A stretch of 64,000 bases of DNA from Benthortus sp964440495 (GTDB taxonomy: Archaea; Thermoproteota; Nitrososphaeria_A; Caldarchaeales; Wolframiiraptoraceae): contig CAYTSD010000002.1 in assembly GCA_964440495.1 (NCBI GenBank), positions 1 to 64,000 of the forward strand. The letters are read 5' to 3'. Positions 16,097 to 24,725 of the stretch are shown here, in pieces (the stretch's first letter is position 1; every line of letters starts with the position of its first letter). Under the pieces are notes generated by a model. That model did no database searches, was not told the origin of the DNA, and worked only from the letters and a program-made list of their open reading frames with translations. Made by a program: the position numbers and the translations under genes.

Positions 16097-16954
16097 TCAC
16101 TCCTTTAGTAGGTAATAGATTAGAGGGGCTGCGAAGAGTATGATTAAGCCGAGCATCAATACTCCTACAGCGCTTCCCATCCCAAAGTTTGTATAACTGA
16201 CGAGATAGTCTATTAGATAGAATCCGAGGACGTAGGTCGCCTTCGCGGGTCCCCCTCTAGTCATGCTCCAGATAGCGTCTATTGTTCTGAAGGAGAACAT
16301 GCTTGTAATCAGTACTCCTACGAGTATGCTCTTCTTAGCCAGGGGTAAGGTTACGTGACGAAATGTGTCTATCATGCTTGCGCCATCAACTCTTGCAACC
16401 TCATAGAGTTCAGGTGGAATAGCCTTTATCCCCGCTAACACTAAGACAAACATGAATGGAATCTTCGTCCAGCTGTCGGCGATAATGCATGTGATCATAG
16501 CCATCCTCGGGTCTCCGAAGAGATTAATCGGCTTATCTGACAACCCGATAAGAACCATTAGGTAGTTGTAGATTCCGACCCCTGGGTCAAGCATCCATCT
16601 CCACACGAGCCCTGAAACAACTAAGGGGACTGCCCAGGGAAGAATTAGGAGGGTTCTATAAACCGAGGAGAATCTCCTAATTCTCGCCGCGGCGGCGGCG
16701 AGAATTACTCCGACGAAAGTTGTTAAGGCTGTAACACCTCCACTATAAACTATCGTATTCTTTAGAGATAGCCAGAAGACCCTGTCCTTGAATATTCTAA
16801 GATAGTTTGTTAAGCCATAGAACTTTATCGGGTGGATATAGTCGTATCTAAGGAAGCTTACAGTGAATAGTGTTGAGAGAGGATATCCCAGCAGCGCCAA
16901 CAGGAAAATTATCCCCGGGAGCGATAGGAGGAGACCGAAGGGAACCCTTCTCAT
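16097..16954 (-). CDS. Sugar ABC transporter permease, MalF type
   Basis: The 285-residue protein has six helices and the EAA loop PPELYEVARVDGASMIDTFRHVTLP at about residues 179-203. It starts with LLLSLPGIIFLLALLGYPLSTLF, the usual MalF/UgpA N-terminus. It follows the substrate-binding protein by about 108 bases that hold TTATAAATAA (about 16967-16976), possibly an internal promoter. It forms the channel together with the MalG-type permease. Confidence 0.88.
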   Translation of the reverse strand: MRRVPFGLLLSLPGIIFLLALLGYPLSTLFTVSFLRYDYIHPIKFYGLTNYLRIFKDRVFWLSLKNTIVYSGGVTALTTFVGVILAAAAARIRRFSSVYRTLLILPWAVPLVVSGLVWRWMLDPGVGIYNYLMVLIGLSDKPINLFGDPRMAMITCIIADSWTKIPFMFVLVLAGIKAIPPELYEVARVDGASMIDTFRHVTLPLAKKSILVGVLITSMFSFRTIDAIWSMTRGGPAKATYVLGFYLIDYLVSYTNFGMGSAVGVLMLGLIILFAAPLIYYLLKE

Positions 16955-17062
16955 AGGACCCCGTTATTTATAACTTTAGACAACATATTTAAACCTTCTC
17001 CAACGATGAAACTTAACCATATTTCAAAAATTCAAGATAAAAAAGAATAAAAGAAAGAATGT

Positions 17063-18853
17063 TTATTCGGTGAGCTGGTCTATCTCGCTCTGGGCGTTCT
17101 CCAAAGCTTCGTCTACCGATACTTCTCCTAGGATTGCCTTCTGTACCCACTCCCACCATATCTTCTGGGCTGAGTCAGCCTCTGGTGGGAGCGCCTCCGA
17201 CCTCGAGTACTTGATGGCCTCTCTCCTCGCTTCCCCTGCTATGAGTCTCTCCTGGACATCGGGTCTATCATAGAGGGCTGTTGCCACAGTCTCGTTGCCC
17301 TCGTAGGCCAGCTCGTTCCACTGGGCCTGATAGCTTCTGTAGAGGTCTAGGAAGAGTAGAGCTGCAGCCTTCTTCTCATCAGATATGAACGGGCTTACTG
17401 AGAGGTTTGCGCTTGCCTCCTCAACCGTAGCCTTCGGGTATCCCTGATCCCATGAGAGCGGAGGCAGAGCTATCCAGTCATCCTGTATCTCCGGTGCAAG
17501 CTCCGGGTTGGAGAATCTCACAGCGTTTACTGTACCCTGATAAAGTATTCCAGCCTTGCCTTTGGCGAACATGTCTGGAGCATCGGTCCACGACCATCCC
17601 AGAGCTTCCTGCGGGATTATGCCCTCCTCGAAGAGGCTCACAAAGAATTCGTGCACCATCTTCGACTCCTTTGAGACAACGTTTATCTTCCCTTCAGGTG
17701 TTAGGAATTTTCCGCCGAGGGAGTAGAACGGCCCAGAGATAACTTGCCACATGTATCGATGGTCTTTTCCAGGTACTGCGAAGGCTGCGTACCCTGGCCC
17801 ATACTTGCTGTTAAGGTAGTCGGCTATCTTCTTTGCAACAGACTTAAGCTCCTGCCACGTCGTCGGAAGCTCCTCAGAGCCTGTCGCCTCCTTAAGCCAA
17901 GACTTCCTTATGAAGTGTATGAAGGGCTTGGTTGAGATCCATCCGGAGGCCCACCAGTGGCCGTTGTAGTAGGCTAGGTCTTTTGCGTGTGGTGAGTAGA
18001 GCGCCTGAACATCCTCAGGCCAGAAGAAGTCTAAAGGCATGGCCCACCCCCTGCTAGCGACAGACGCTAGCAGGAATGGAGCTGAGTGGTGGACGATATC
18101 TATGTCTGGAGATTTCGCGGTCATTATTGAGACCGTCTTAGTCCAGAGTGTCAGCTCCTCCATCTCCTCATACTCTATCCTTATCCCTGTCAGGTCCTCG
18201 AATGCTGCTAGACCCATCGCTGTTGCTGGGTCATGGGGCATACCTCCATAGTTGAGGAACTTCAGTTTGTCGACACCCTTCACAGCATCCTTCCAACCCT
18301 CTGGGAGAACATAGCCCCTTATGGCAGCCTTCTTGTCAGGCCTATAGGTCTCGAGGAAGGAGAACCTATCAATCCAGTGGTCGGGAATCGTGTCCACTTC
18401 AACTTTGTTTAGCCTCTCAGGCCATACGAGAGGCTTATCCCAGTTTATGCTGTCCCATGGCCCATGACCCCACTGGTCAACTATCGTTATCGGTCTAGCC
18501 GGCGGGGCCGTCGCTGTAGCGGTAGCAGTGACAGTAACAGTCTTCGTAACCGTTGCAGTAGCGCCGACTCCTGGAGCAGTGACGGTTACAGTCTTAGTCA
18601 CAGTTGAAGCTGGAGCTGTAACCGTAGTTGCAGCACCCGCAACCGTTGAAGTAACGGTTTTTGTTACTGTTGCTGCTGGCGCTGCAGGCTTAGCAAAGTA
18701 ACCGGCAACACCGCCAACAATAAGTCCACCTATAGCTGCTACACCTATCTTTGCTCCAGTTGACAAAGCCTGCCTTCTACTAATCTTCTTCCCTAGAACC
18801 CCAGAAAACCTCAAATCAGCTTTTTCTCTCTTATTTTCTCTCCTAGAACTCAT
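17063..18853 (-). CDS. Sugar ABC transporter substrate-binding protein with Tat-like signal and Thr/Val/Ala linker
   Basis: I place the start at ATG 18853, 27 bases after a strong TATA box; the upstream ATG at 18976 would overlap the uS17 gene. The mature form is about 596 residues. The N-terminus has SRRQALSTGAKIGVAAIGGL, a twin-arginine-like signal, then a long Thr/Val/Ala repeat linker (TVTKTVT units, about residues 60-120) that would hold the binding domain away from the membrane. The remainder is a family 1 extracellular solute-binding protein with a WASGWISTKPFIHFIRK motif and an EEAS segment near the C-terminus. Confidence 0.85.
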   Translation of the reverse strand: MSSRRENKREKADLRFSGVLGKKISRRQALSTGAKIGVAAIGGLIVGGVAGYFAKPAAPAATVTKTVTSTVAGAATTVTAPASTVTKTVTVTAPGVGATATVTKTVTVTATATATAPPARPITIVDQWGHGPWDSINWDKPLVWPERLNKVEVDTIPDHWIDRFSFLETYRPDKKAAIRGYVLPEGWKDAVKGVDKLKFLNYGGMPHDPATAMGLAAFEDLTGIRIEYEEMEELTLWTKTVSIMTAKSPDIDIVHHSAPFLLASVASRGWAMPLDFFWPEDVQALYSPHAKDLAYYNGHWWASGWISTKPFIHFIRKSWLKEATGSEELPTTWQELKSVAKKIADYLNSKYGPGYAAFAVPGKDHRYMWQVISGPFYSLGGKFLTPEGKINVVSKESKMVHEFFVSLFEEGIIPQEALGWSWTDAPDMFAKGKAGILYQGTVNAVRFSNPELAPEIQDDWIALPPLSWDQGYPKATVEEASANLSVSPFISDEKKAAALLFLDLYRSYQAQWNELAYEGNETVATALYDRPDVQERLIAGEARREAIKYSRSEALPPEADSAQKIWWEWVQKAILGEVSVDEALENAQSEIDQLTE

Positions 18854-18873
18854 ACATTTGATATAGAAAGAAA

Positions 18874-18886
18874 GGTATATATAAAG
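18874..18886 (-). promoter_or_regulatory. TATA box of the sugar ABC operon
   Basis: CTTTATATATACC on the minus strand, centred about 27 bases before ATG 18853. This is the clearest TATA box in the window and shows that the transporter is transcribed independently of the ribosomal genes around it. Confidence 0.7.
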
Positions 18887-18924
18887 CTTTACGTAACAAT
18901 ATTCAAGAATAAACCTTATTATTT

Positions 18925-19248
18925 TTATAGCTTCTCTACGACCACGAAGCTGACTGTTTTGCTTATGGGTCTGCATTCAGCTATCTTGACTTTGTCTCCT
19001 TCTTTTACGTCTATGCATGGTGGTAGGTGGGCTGAGATATTGCTTCTCCTCCGCTCATACCTCTTGTATTTTTTGATGTAGTGTAGGTATTCTCGTCTAA
19101 CGACTACTGTGTTCGGCATCTTCTTCTTATACACGACCCCTGTGAGGATTATTCCTCTAACCTTTAGATGGCCATGGAAGGGGCAGTTCGGGTCACTACA
19201 CTCCTTGGCTGGAGCCTTAACGGGTATCCCTATGTTCCTTGTCACCAT
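18925..19248 (-). CDS. rps17p: Small-subunit ribosomal protein uS17
   Basis: This 107-residue protein has the archaeal uS17 form: ECSDPNCPFHGHLKVRG near residue 16, the VVYKKKMPNTVVVRREYLHYIKKYKRYERR core and GDKVKIAECRPISKT. The C-x4-C-x2-H arrangement near the N-terminus is common in archaeal members. It overlaps the Rpp29 gene by 7 bases. In other archaea uL14 follows; here the sugar transporter does. Confidence 0.95.
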   Translation of the reverse strand: MVTRNIGIPVKAPAKECSDPNCPFHGHLKVRGIILTGVVYKKKMPNTVVVRREYLHYIKKYKRYERRRSNISAHLPPCIDVKEGDKVKIAECRPISKTVSFVVVEKL

Positions 19249-19529
19249 CTCCTATACCTCCTCTTCAACCTCTCCTCCGGTCTGCCGATAAGCATTATCC
19301 CCTCTACTAAAACCCTTTCCCCCCGGGGTAGCGTCAGCTCGAAGAGGTAAGCGTTCTTAGGTACACTTACTATGCGTCCATCATCCCTGAGAATCTTCAC
19401 CATGTTCCTCGTCTCGCCTACAATCTCACCCTCATGCCTCACCTCACCCTTTTTTGAGAAAGCCCTAACTCTCAGGCCGAGCAGCTCATGGCGTAGAATG
19501 TTTCTAGGGGTTGGACTTCTCGCAGACAA
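19242..19529 (-). CDS. rnp1: RNase P protein component 1 (Rpp29/Pop4)
   Basis: This 95-residue protein starts with TTG 19529. It has NILRHELLGLRVRAFS at the N-terminus, GEIVGETRNMVKI and LVEGIMLIGRPEERLKRR, the Sm-like barrel of archaeal Rpp29. It helps RNase P RNA mature tRNA 5' ends together with Pop5, Rpp30 and Rpp21. Its place next to uS17 is the normal archaeal order. Its upstream neighbour uL29 is displaced by two inserted genes. Confidence 0.9.
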   Translation of the reverse strand: MSARSPTPRNILRHELLGLRVRAFSKKGEVRHEGEIVGETRNMVKILRDDGRIVSVPKNAYLFELTLPRGERVLVEGIMLIGRPEERLKRRYRRW

Positions 19530-19574
19530 GCTCCCATAAATCTATTGGAAGTGGGATGTTTTAGGTTTTGAAAG

Positions 19575-19583
19575 GATAAATAC
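19575..19583 (+). promoter_or_regulatory. TATA box of the LDH2-type dehydrogenase
   Basis: GGATAAATA is centred about 25 bases before ATG 19604, giving a leaderless transcript. It lies in the 74-base gap between the divergent Rpp29 and dehydrogenase genes. Confidence 0.6.
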
Positions 19584-19603
19584 GTGAAGGTATAAGTGGG
19601 TTT

Positions 19604-20662
19604 ATGCCGTCAAGCTCCGACTATAAGGTTTTTCCAGCAGAAGAGCTTCGCAGATTCGCTGTCGACTGCTTCACGAAGGCCGGTGTCCCTAAAAGTGAGG
19701 CGGAAACAGTAGCAGACCACCTAGTCCTAGCTAATCTTAGAGGAGTTGACTCACACGGTGTCATAAGAATACAGTTCTATCTAGAGGGTATCGAGAAGGG
19801 GCTGGTTAAGCCTAAAACCGATATAAAGATAGTTAAGGAGAATTCCAGCACAGCTCTGGTTGACGGTGGAGGCGGCTTAGGAATCCCCGTAGCGGTTAAA
19901 GCTACTGAACTGGCAGTCGAGAAAGCTAAATCTTCAGGCATAGGTGTTGTCGGAGCCCGCAACCTAGGTCACGTAGGGATGCTGGCATACTATACAATCA
20001 AGATAACTAAGAATAGGTTACTGGGATTTGCTTGCGCTAACTGTCCGGCAATAGTTGCTCCATGGGGTGGAAGAGAGAGAATCTTCGGAACAAATCCGCT
20101 CAGCCTAGGCTTCCCAATAGATGAGAGCAAATCAATCATAATGGATATGGCGACAAGCGCTATGGCATCCTTCAAGATATTTCTAGCGAAGAGGGAGGGG
20201 AAAAAGATTCCTCCAGATGCAGCTTTGGATAAAGATGGTAAACCGACAACCGACCCTGCAAAAGCTCTCGAAGGCGTCCTACTTCCCTTCGGCAGACATA
20301 AGGGATACGCCTTCTCACTAGCAGTAGAGATACTCTCAAGCGCTCTACTTGGAGCACCGTTAAGCAAGGAGATTCCTCTTCACGCATCAACGCAGGGAGG
20401 ATTCCTAGTAACAGCGCTAAACCCAACACTATTCAGAGAAACCTATGAAGACTATAGAAGAGATATATTAAAAATAGTTGAGACGATAAAGAAATCTAAA
20501 CCCGTTGAAGGTATAAGGGAGGTTCTCCTCCCAGGGGAACCAGAAGAGGAAACCTTCAGGAAAAGATTAAGGGAAGGTATACCGCTTGACCCCGAGACTT
20601 GGAGCAAGATGCTTGAGGTTGCTGAAAAGCTTGGGGTAAAACCTCCCAAAAGTATATCGTAG
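19604..20662 (+). CDS. Malate/L-lactate dehydrogenase-family (LDH2) NAD(P)H oxidoreductase
   Basis: The 352-residue protein is full length for the family and shows NLRGVDSHGVIRIQFYLEGI near residue 46, VVGARNLGHVGMLAYY (variant of the usual N-x-x-H-F-G motif), the APWGGRERIFGTNPLSLGFP nucleotide loop and LLPFGRHKGYAFSLAVEILS. Members reduce 2-keto acids such as oxaloacetate, sulfopyruvate or diketogulonate. It is oriented against the ribosomal genes around it and stands directly upstream of the KARI-like gene, so a shared pathway is likely. The substrate is not determinable. Confidence 0.85.
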   Translation: MPSSSDYKVFPAEELRRFAVDCFTKAGVPKSEAETVADHLVLANLRGVDSHGVIRIQFYLEGIEKGLVKPKTDIKIVKENSSTALVDGGGGLGIPVAVKATELAVEKAKSSGIGVVGARNLGHVGMLAYYTIKITKNRLLGFACANCPAIVAPWGGRERIFGTNPLSLGFPIDESKSIIMDMATSAMASFKIFLAKREGKKIPPDAALDKDGKPTTDPAKALEGVLLPFGRHKGYAFSLAVEILSSALLGAPLSKEIPLHASTQGGFLVTALNPTLFRETYEDYRRDILKIVETIKKSKPVEGIREVLLPGEPEEETFRKRLREGIPLDPETWSKMLEVAEKLGVKPPKSIS

Positions 20663-20712
20663 AAAAATATTCATTTTATACCTGTCTTAGTTTAACGGTG
20701 TGTGATGGAAAG

Positions 20713-21726
20713 ATGAGGGAGACGGAGTTCATTTTCGACGGAGATCTGAGTCTGCTTAAGGATAAGGTTGTAAGCATTATTGGATATGGGAACCAGGGTA
20801 GGGCTCAGGGGCTTATTCTAAGAGATAATGGGCTCAACGTGATTGTTGGAAACATTAGGGATAAGTCGTGGGAGCAGGCGGTTAAAGATGGATTCGAAGT
20901 ATATGATATTAGGGAGGCTACTAGACGGTCTGACGTTGCGTTGCTTCTTGTCCCCGACGAGGTTGCGCCAGACGTGTATTATGGTGAGATGGTTGACGAG
21001 ATTAGAGAGAAGAAGCATTTCATACTTGACTTCGCAAGCGGCTACAACATAACCTACGGATTCATCAACCCACTCCCTAACATGGATGTCATCCTAGTTG
21101 CTCCGAGGATGATTGGATGGGGGATACTGGATGTGCATAAGGAGGGGAAGGGTTACCCTGTTCTTATAGGAGTGGCGCAGGATGCGTCGGGTAAGGCTTG
21201 GGAGTATGCCAAGGCTCTAGCTAAGGGTATTGGGGCGCTGGGTCTGCCTGGTGGAGTCGGCTTGAAGTCGAGCTTCGAGGAGGAGACGCTGCTCGACATC
21301 TTAAGCGAGCATACATGGGCTCCAATACTTGCGACAACTATGAGAGCATACTTCGACGTCGTAACGGAGGAGTATGGGTTGTCGCCGGAGGCCGCGATTC
21401 TGGAGCTTTATGCCTCAGGTGAGCTCGCTGAAGCAGCTAAACTTATGGCCGAGATGGGGCTATATGAGCAGATGGCCCTCCACTCAAAGATAAGCCAGTA
21501 TGGGCAGTTCACGCGTGGGATGAAGTTCTATGACCAGATTAAGGAGATTGTTAGGAAGGAGGCTGCCGAGATATGGAGCGGAGAGTTTGCCAGGGAGATA
21601 ACCATGGACAAGCTTTCAGGATATGTTGTGCTGAATAGGATGTGGAGGCTTGCCAGGGAGACGAACCTCGCCAAAGCCGAGAGAAAGCTTTACAAGATTC
21701 TTGGAAGAGGTAAGGCTAAGCTCTAA
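20713..21726 (+). CDS. Ketol-acid reductoisomerase homologue with altered active site
   Basis: 337 residues from ATG 20713; GTG 20698 is an alternative. An ATTTTATAC element lies near 20673-20681. The N-terminal Rossmann domain has SIIGYGNQGRAQGLILRDNG (about residues 20-39) and the C-terminal helical domain keeps DILSEHT and AAILELYASGEL. True IlvC enzymes read A-H-G-F-N, V-A-P-K-G-P-G-H and D-L-F-G-E-Q; here these read ASGYN, VAPRMIGW and DILSE, and one glutamate of the E-x3-E pair is not preserved. It is therefore a divergent member, probably a reductase with another substrate. Its last 11 bases overlap uL29. Confidence 0.75.
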   Translation: MRETEFIFDGDLSLLKDKVVSIIGYGNQGRAQGLILRDNGLNVIVGNIRDKSWEQAVKDGFEVYDIREATRRSDVALLLVPDEVAPDVYYGEMVDEIREKKHFILDFASGYNITYGFINPLPNMDVILVAPRMIGWGILDVHKEGKGYPVLIGVAQDASGKAWEYAKALAKGIGALGLPGGVGLKSSFEEETLLDILSEHTWAPILATTMRAYFDVVTEEYGLSPEAAILELYASGELAEAAKLMAEMGLYEQMALHSKISQYGQFTRGMKFYDQIKEIVRKEAAEIWSGEFAREITMDKLSGYVVLNRMWRLARETNLAKAERKLYKILGRGKAKL

Positions 21727-21916
21727 CACCTCTCTCCCGGAGAATCGTAAGTATACGGGCAATCCGCTTCCTCATATTCCTTATTAGAGCTGTCTTCTCA
21801 AGCCCTCCACCAGCAGTCGTCTTGCTCCGCGTTAGGACAAGCTCTCCTCTCAGTCTTTCAAGCTCTTCTAGAAGCTCCTCCGTGCTCTTCTCCCTAAGCT
21901 CACTTACTTCCCTCAC
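21716..21916 (-). CDS. rpl29p: Large-subunit ribosomal protein uL29
   Basis: Starting at GTG 21916 gives 66 residues, the usual uL29 length; the longer frame to 21967 would add 17 basic residues read over the uS3 gene. The protein is helical with ELREKSTEELLEELERLRGEL and ALIRNMRKRIARILTILRER, both diagnostic. It overlaps the uS3 3' end by 17 bases and the KARI-like gene by 11. Confidence 0.9.
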   Translation of the reverse strand: MREVSELREKSTEELLEELERLRGELVLTRSKTTAGGGLEKTALIRNMRKRIARILTILRERGVRA

Positions 21917-22565
21917 CAACCTCCTTAACCTCCTCTTCCTTGGTTTCTGCCTCAGGCTTCTTAACAAGCTTGCTTACATCGACTCTAATCTCCTCAGGCA
22001 TCGGCGCATCAGGGGGGTAGATCTTGACTTTAACTCCATAAATTCCTGTCTTGAGGAGGACTGAGGCTTTCCCAACCTTGACATACTTTAAGGCAAGGTC
22101 CCCAGACTTCGGCATTATTCCAGCTGAAAACTTCTCGGTTCTTGAACGCGCTGAGGTAAGCTTACCGCTTATCTCTATCTCGACGCCTCTTGCACCAGCG
22201 TCCATGATTCTCCTAAGAGCCCAGAAGGAGACTCTTCTATGACGGACTCCCCGCTCTATGGCTTGGGCGATTCTCTGGGCCATGACGTAGGGGTTGAGTT
22301 CAGGGACCTCTATCTCAGCTACGGTTACGTTGGGGTTCTCGACCCCGAACTGCTTCTCCAAGACCCCTGAAATCTCCTTAATCGTTCTGCCATGTGTCCC
22401 AATGACTCTTCCAGGCCTCATAGCGTAGATTGTAACCCTTGTTCCTATGGGTGTGAAGAATATGTCTACTCCCCCGAACCCTGCGTCCCTAAGCCTCTCA
22501 GCGAGATACTCCTCTATCTCAGCCTTCTTCCTCTTACTCTCAAGAATGTTTCTTATGGCTGACAC
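21900..22565 (-). CDS. rps3p: Small-subunit ribosomal protein uS3
   Basis: The 221-residue protein starts with GTG 22565. It has the KH domain TIYAMRPGRVIGTHGRTIKEI (about residues 47-67), LNPYVMAQRIAQAIERGVRHRR and the C-terminal domain with DAGARGVEIEISGKL and GIYGVKVKIYPPDAPMP, followed by an acidic tail. It follows uL22 by two bases in the standard order. Confidence 0.95.
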   Translation of the reverse strand: MSAIRNILESKRKKAEIEEYLAERLRDAGFGGVDIFFTPIGTRVTIYAMRPGRVIGTHGRTIKEISGVLEKQFGVENPNVTVAEIEVPELNPYVMAQRIAQAIERGVRHRRVSFWALRRIMDAGARGVEIEISGKLTSARSRTEKFSAGIMPKSGDLALKYVKVGKASVLLKTGIYGVKVKIYPPDAPMPEEIRVDVSKLVKKPEAETKEEEVKEVGEGSK

Positions 22566-22567
22566 CT

Positions 22568-23026
22568 CTAGCTCACCGCCTCTCCCACAACCTCTATATG
22601 GACAAACTGTCTGTTGTAGGGTGTAGCCCTGCCGAATGCCCGCTCAATATACTTCTCTATCCTCCTCCCCTTATGGGCTGCCGCATGGATTATCACCACC
22701 TCGTCCGCGTCAAGCCCCTTAAACTCCGCGTTCGCCTCGAGGCTCTCCAGAAGCTTCAGCATCATCCTAGCAATCTTAACCGGGTATCCTCCTGGCCCAC
22801 GTGTCTGGGAGTGGTGGGCACGCTTCTTCCTATACCTCCTGTAGGGTATCATCCTCTTCTTCGCTACAACATCCTCCATAAGCTTCTTGGCCTCAGGGAG
22901 TTTGAGCCCCACGATAGCTTTACAGACCTCCCTCGAGAACTTCGGGGAGACGTCGACCTCACGGAGGCTGGCCTTAACCGTCCGCGCAGGGTCAAGCCCC
23001 TTCACCGAGTAGCTCCACGTAGGCAA
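22568..23026 (-). CDS. rpl22p: Large-subunit ribosomal protein uL22
   Basis: Starting at TTG 23026 gives 152 residues, typical for archaeal uL22; the frame continues to ATG 23107 but those residues are unlike the family. It has LREVDVSPKFSREVCKAIVG, the long hairpin RRYRKKRAHHSQTRGPGGYPVK and VVIIHAAAHKGRRIEKY. The usual upstream genes uL3, uL4, uL23, uL2 and uS19 are not in the window. A GGATAAATAG element near 23068-23077 may be its promoter. Confidence 0.93.
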   Translation of the reverse strand: MPTWSYSVKGLDPARTVKASLREVDVSPKFSREVCKAIVGLKLPEAKKLMEDVVAKKRMIPYRRYRKKRAHHSQTRGPGGYPVKIARMMLKLLESLEANAEFKGLDADEVVIIHAAAHKGRRIEKYIERAFGRATPYNRQFVHIEVVGEAVS

Positions 23027-23144
23027 ACTTCTTCCCCGTCTCAGCCGACCACTCCCCCACCCTCTATTTATCCATTGACCGAGATTCAGAAACAGGTTCA
23101 AAGGCAATTCTCTTATATCCCAGGATGAGTGGGCTTCTCAGGCT

Positions 23145-24725
23145 TTGAACCTGCTCTCAGAGCTTACGGGTCTGGAAGAGGAGGAGCTTGAGTCCCTTAG
23201 GAAGGCTATCCTAGCGGCAGGCCTCAGCTTGGAGCAGCCCCTATCCAAGATAGGTGGAAGAGAGCTTGAGGCCATTATAAGGAATCTAGTCGAGGTCGAG
23301 GGATCGAGGGAGAGGCGTGTCAGGATAGTGAAGGCTCTCAGGGAGGCCTTAGAGGAGGCTGGAAACCCTGCCGCATGGAAGCTTAGCCAGAGAGTCCCGG
23401 CCCCGGAGATCTCGATGGAGGAGAGGAGAGGGAGCTTCAGGGAGGTTGTAAAGGGCTATGGTTTGGAGGATGCCGAGCGTGAGGCCTCTAGATGTCTCAC
23501 CTGCAGGAATCCGAGATGCGTTGAGGCATGCCCGATAAGGTTCAGCGTCCCAGCCTTCCTGAAGATGGCGTCGGAGGGAAAGGTTGAGGCGGCCTACAGA
23601 CTGGCCCTGACCTACTACCCCTTCCTAGGAGTATGTGGAAGGATTTGTGTAAGATTCTGTGAGCAGGCCTGCATCATGAACGAGATTGGAGGTGAGCCGC
23701 CTGCGGTAGCGCTCCTCCACAGAGCCGTAGCCGACAGGATAGATAAGAGGAGGGTTAGGCTCTCTAGGAAGCCTGAGAAAGGGCTGAGGGTGGCGGTTAT
23801 AGGCTCGGGGCCGGCTGGACTCAACGCCGCCTACCACCTCGCCTTGAAGGGATACTCGGTCACCGTCTACGAAGCTCTCGGGAGGGTTGGTGGAATGCTC
23901 TCCAACGTTATTCCAAGCTTTAGACTCCCCCTAGAAGTCTTCAAGGAAGAGCTTGAACTAGTCAGAAGACTTGGGGTCAGATTTGAGACCGGGAAGAGGG
24001 TTGGCGAAGAAGTCTCCTTAGAGGAATTAATCCGGAACTATGACGCGGTCTTCATAGCTGTCGGCGCCCATAGGTTGAGGAGGCTTAATGTCCCGGGAGA
24101 GGAGCTTGAAGGGGTTCTTCTAGGTCTGAATTTTCTCTTCGACGTCAAGAACAGGAGGGTTGAGAAGCTTGAGGGAAGGGTGGTTGTGGTTGGTGGGGGA
24201 GATGTCGCCATGGACTCAGCCCGTACAGCCATAAGGCTTGGAGCAGAGAAGGTTACGATAATCTATAGGAGGAGCAGGGCGGAGATGCCTGCCCACAGAG
24301 ACGAGGTTGAGGCAGCCCTTAAGGAGGGAGCCGAGATAATCTTCCTAGCAACACCAGTCGAGATAATAGGAGAGAACGGGAAGGTTAAGGCGGTTAAGTG
24401 TATTAGGACGAGGCTCGGTGAACCTGGCCCAGACGGTAGAAGAAGACCCATACCGATTCCAGGCTCAGAGTTTATGATCGAGGCAGACTACGTGATAGAG
24501 GCTGTTGGAGAGAGCCCGGATACCGGTTGGATAACCCCCGAGACAGGGATTCAACTAACCAGATGGGGGACGATTAGGGTTGATGAGGAGACCCTGATGA
24601 CGAGCAGAGAAGGGGTCTTCGCTGGAGGAGACGCGATAAGAGGGCCAGCCACCTTCATCCAAGCCGCAGCCGATGGAAAGAAGGCCGCCGAGTCCATCGA
24701 TAGATATCTCGGTGGAAAGGGTTAG
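23145..24725 (+). CDS. GltD-like NAD(P)H oxidoreductase (glutamate synthase small-subunit / NfnL-type)
   Basis: This 526-residue protein probably starts at TTG 23145, about 30 bases after a TTATAT element. The N-terminal half carries two Fe-S cysteine groups: CLTCRNPRCVEACP (about residues 116-129) and CGRICVRFCEQAC (about 164-176). The C-terminal half has two dinucleotide motifs: VIGSGPAGLNAAYHLA (FAD) and VVVGGGDVAMDSARTA (NAD(P)H), and ends with VFAGGDAIRGPATFIQAAADGKKAA. It could be a stand-alone GltD or the large subunit of an NfnAB-like transhydrogenase. No partner is adjacent. Confidence 0.85.
   Translation: MNLLSELTGLEEEELESLRKAILAAGLSLEQPLSKIGGRELEAIIRNLVEVEGSRERRVRIVKALREALEEAGNPAAWKLSQRVPAPEISMEERRGSFREVVKGYGLEDAEREASRCLTCRNPRCVEACPIRFSVPAFLKMASEGKVEAAYRLALTYYPFLGVCGRICVRFCEQACIMNEIGGEPPAVALLHRAVADRIDKRRVRLSRKPEKGLRVAVIGSGPAGLNAAYHLALKGYSVTVYEALGRVGGMLSNVIPSFRLPLEVFKEELELVRRLGVRFETGKRVGEEVSLEELIRNYDAVFIAVGAHRLRRLNVPGEELEGVLLGLNFLFDVKNRRVEKLEGRVVVVGGGDVAMDSARTAIRLGAEKVTIIYRRSRAEMPAHRDEVEAALKEGAEIIFLATPVEIIGENGKVKAVKCIRTRLGEPGPDGRRRPIPIPGSEFMIEADYVIEAVGESPDTGWITPETGIQLTRWGTIRVDEETLMTSREGVFAGGDAIRGPATFIQAAADGKKAAESIDRYLGGKG

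Noticed and set aside
18480..18690. DNA repeat of Thr/Val codons as a tandem repeat or CRISPR-like array
   Set aside because: It is the coding linker of a binding protein with irregular units and no spacers.
18853..18976. Upstream start for the sugar-binding protein
   Set aside because: It overlaps the uS17 gene and the TATA box lies between it and the chosen start.
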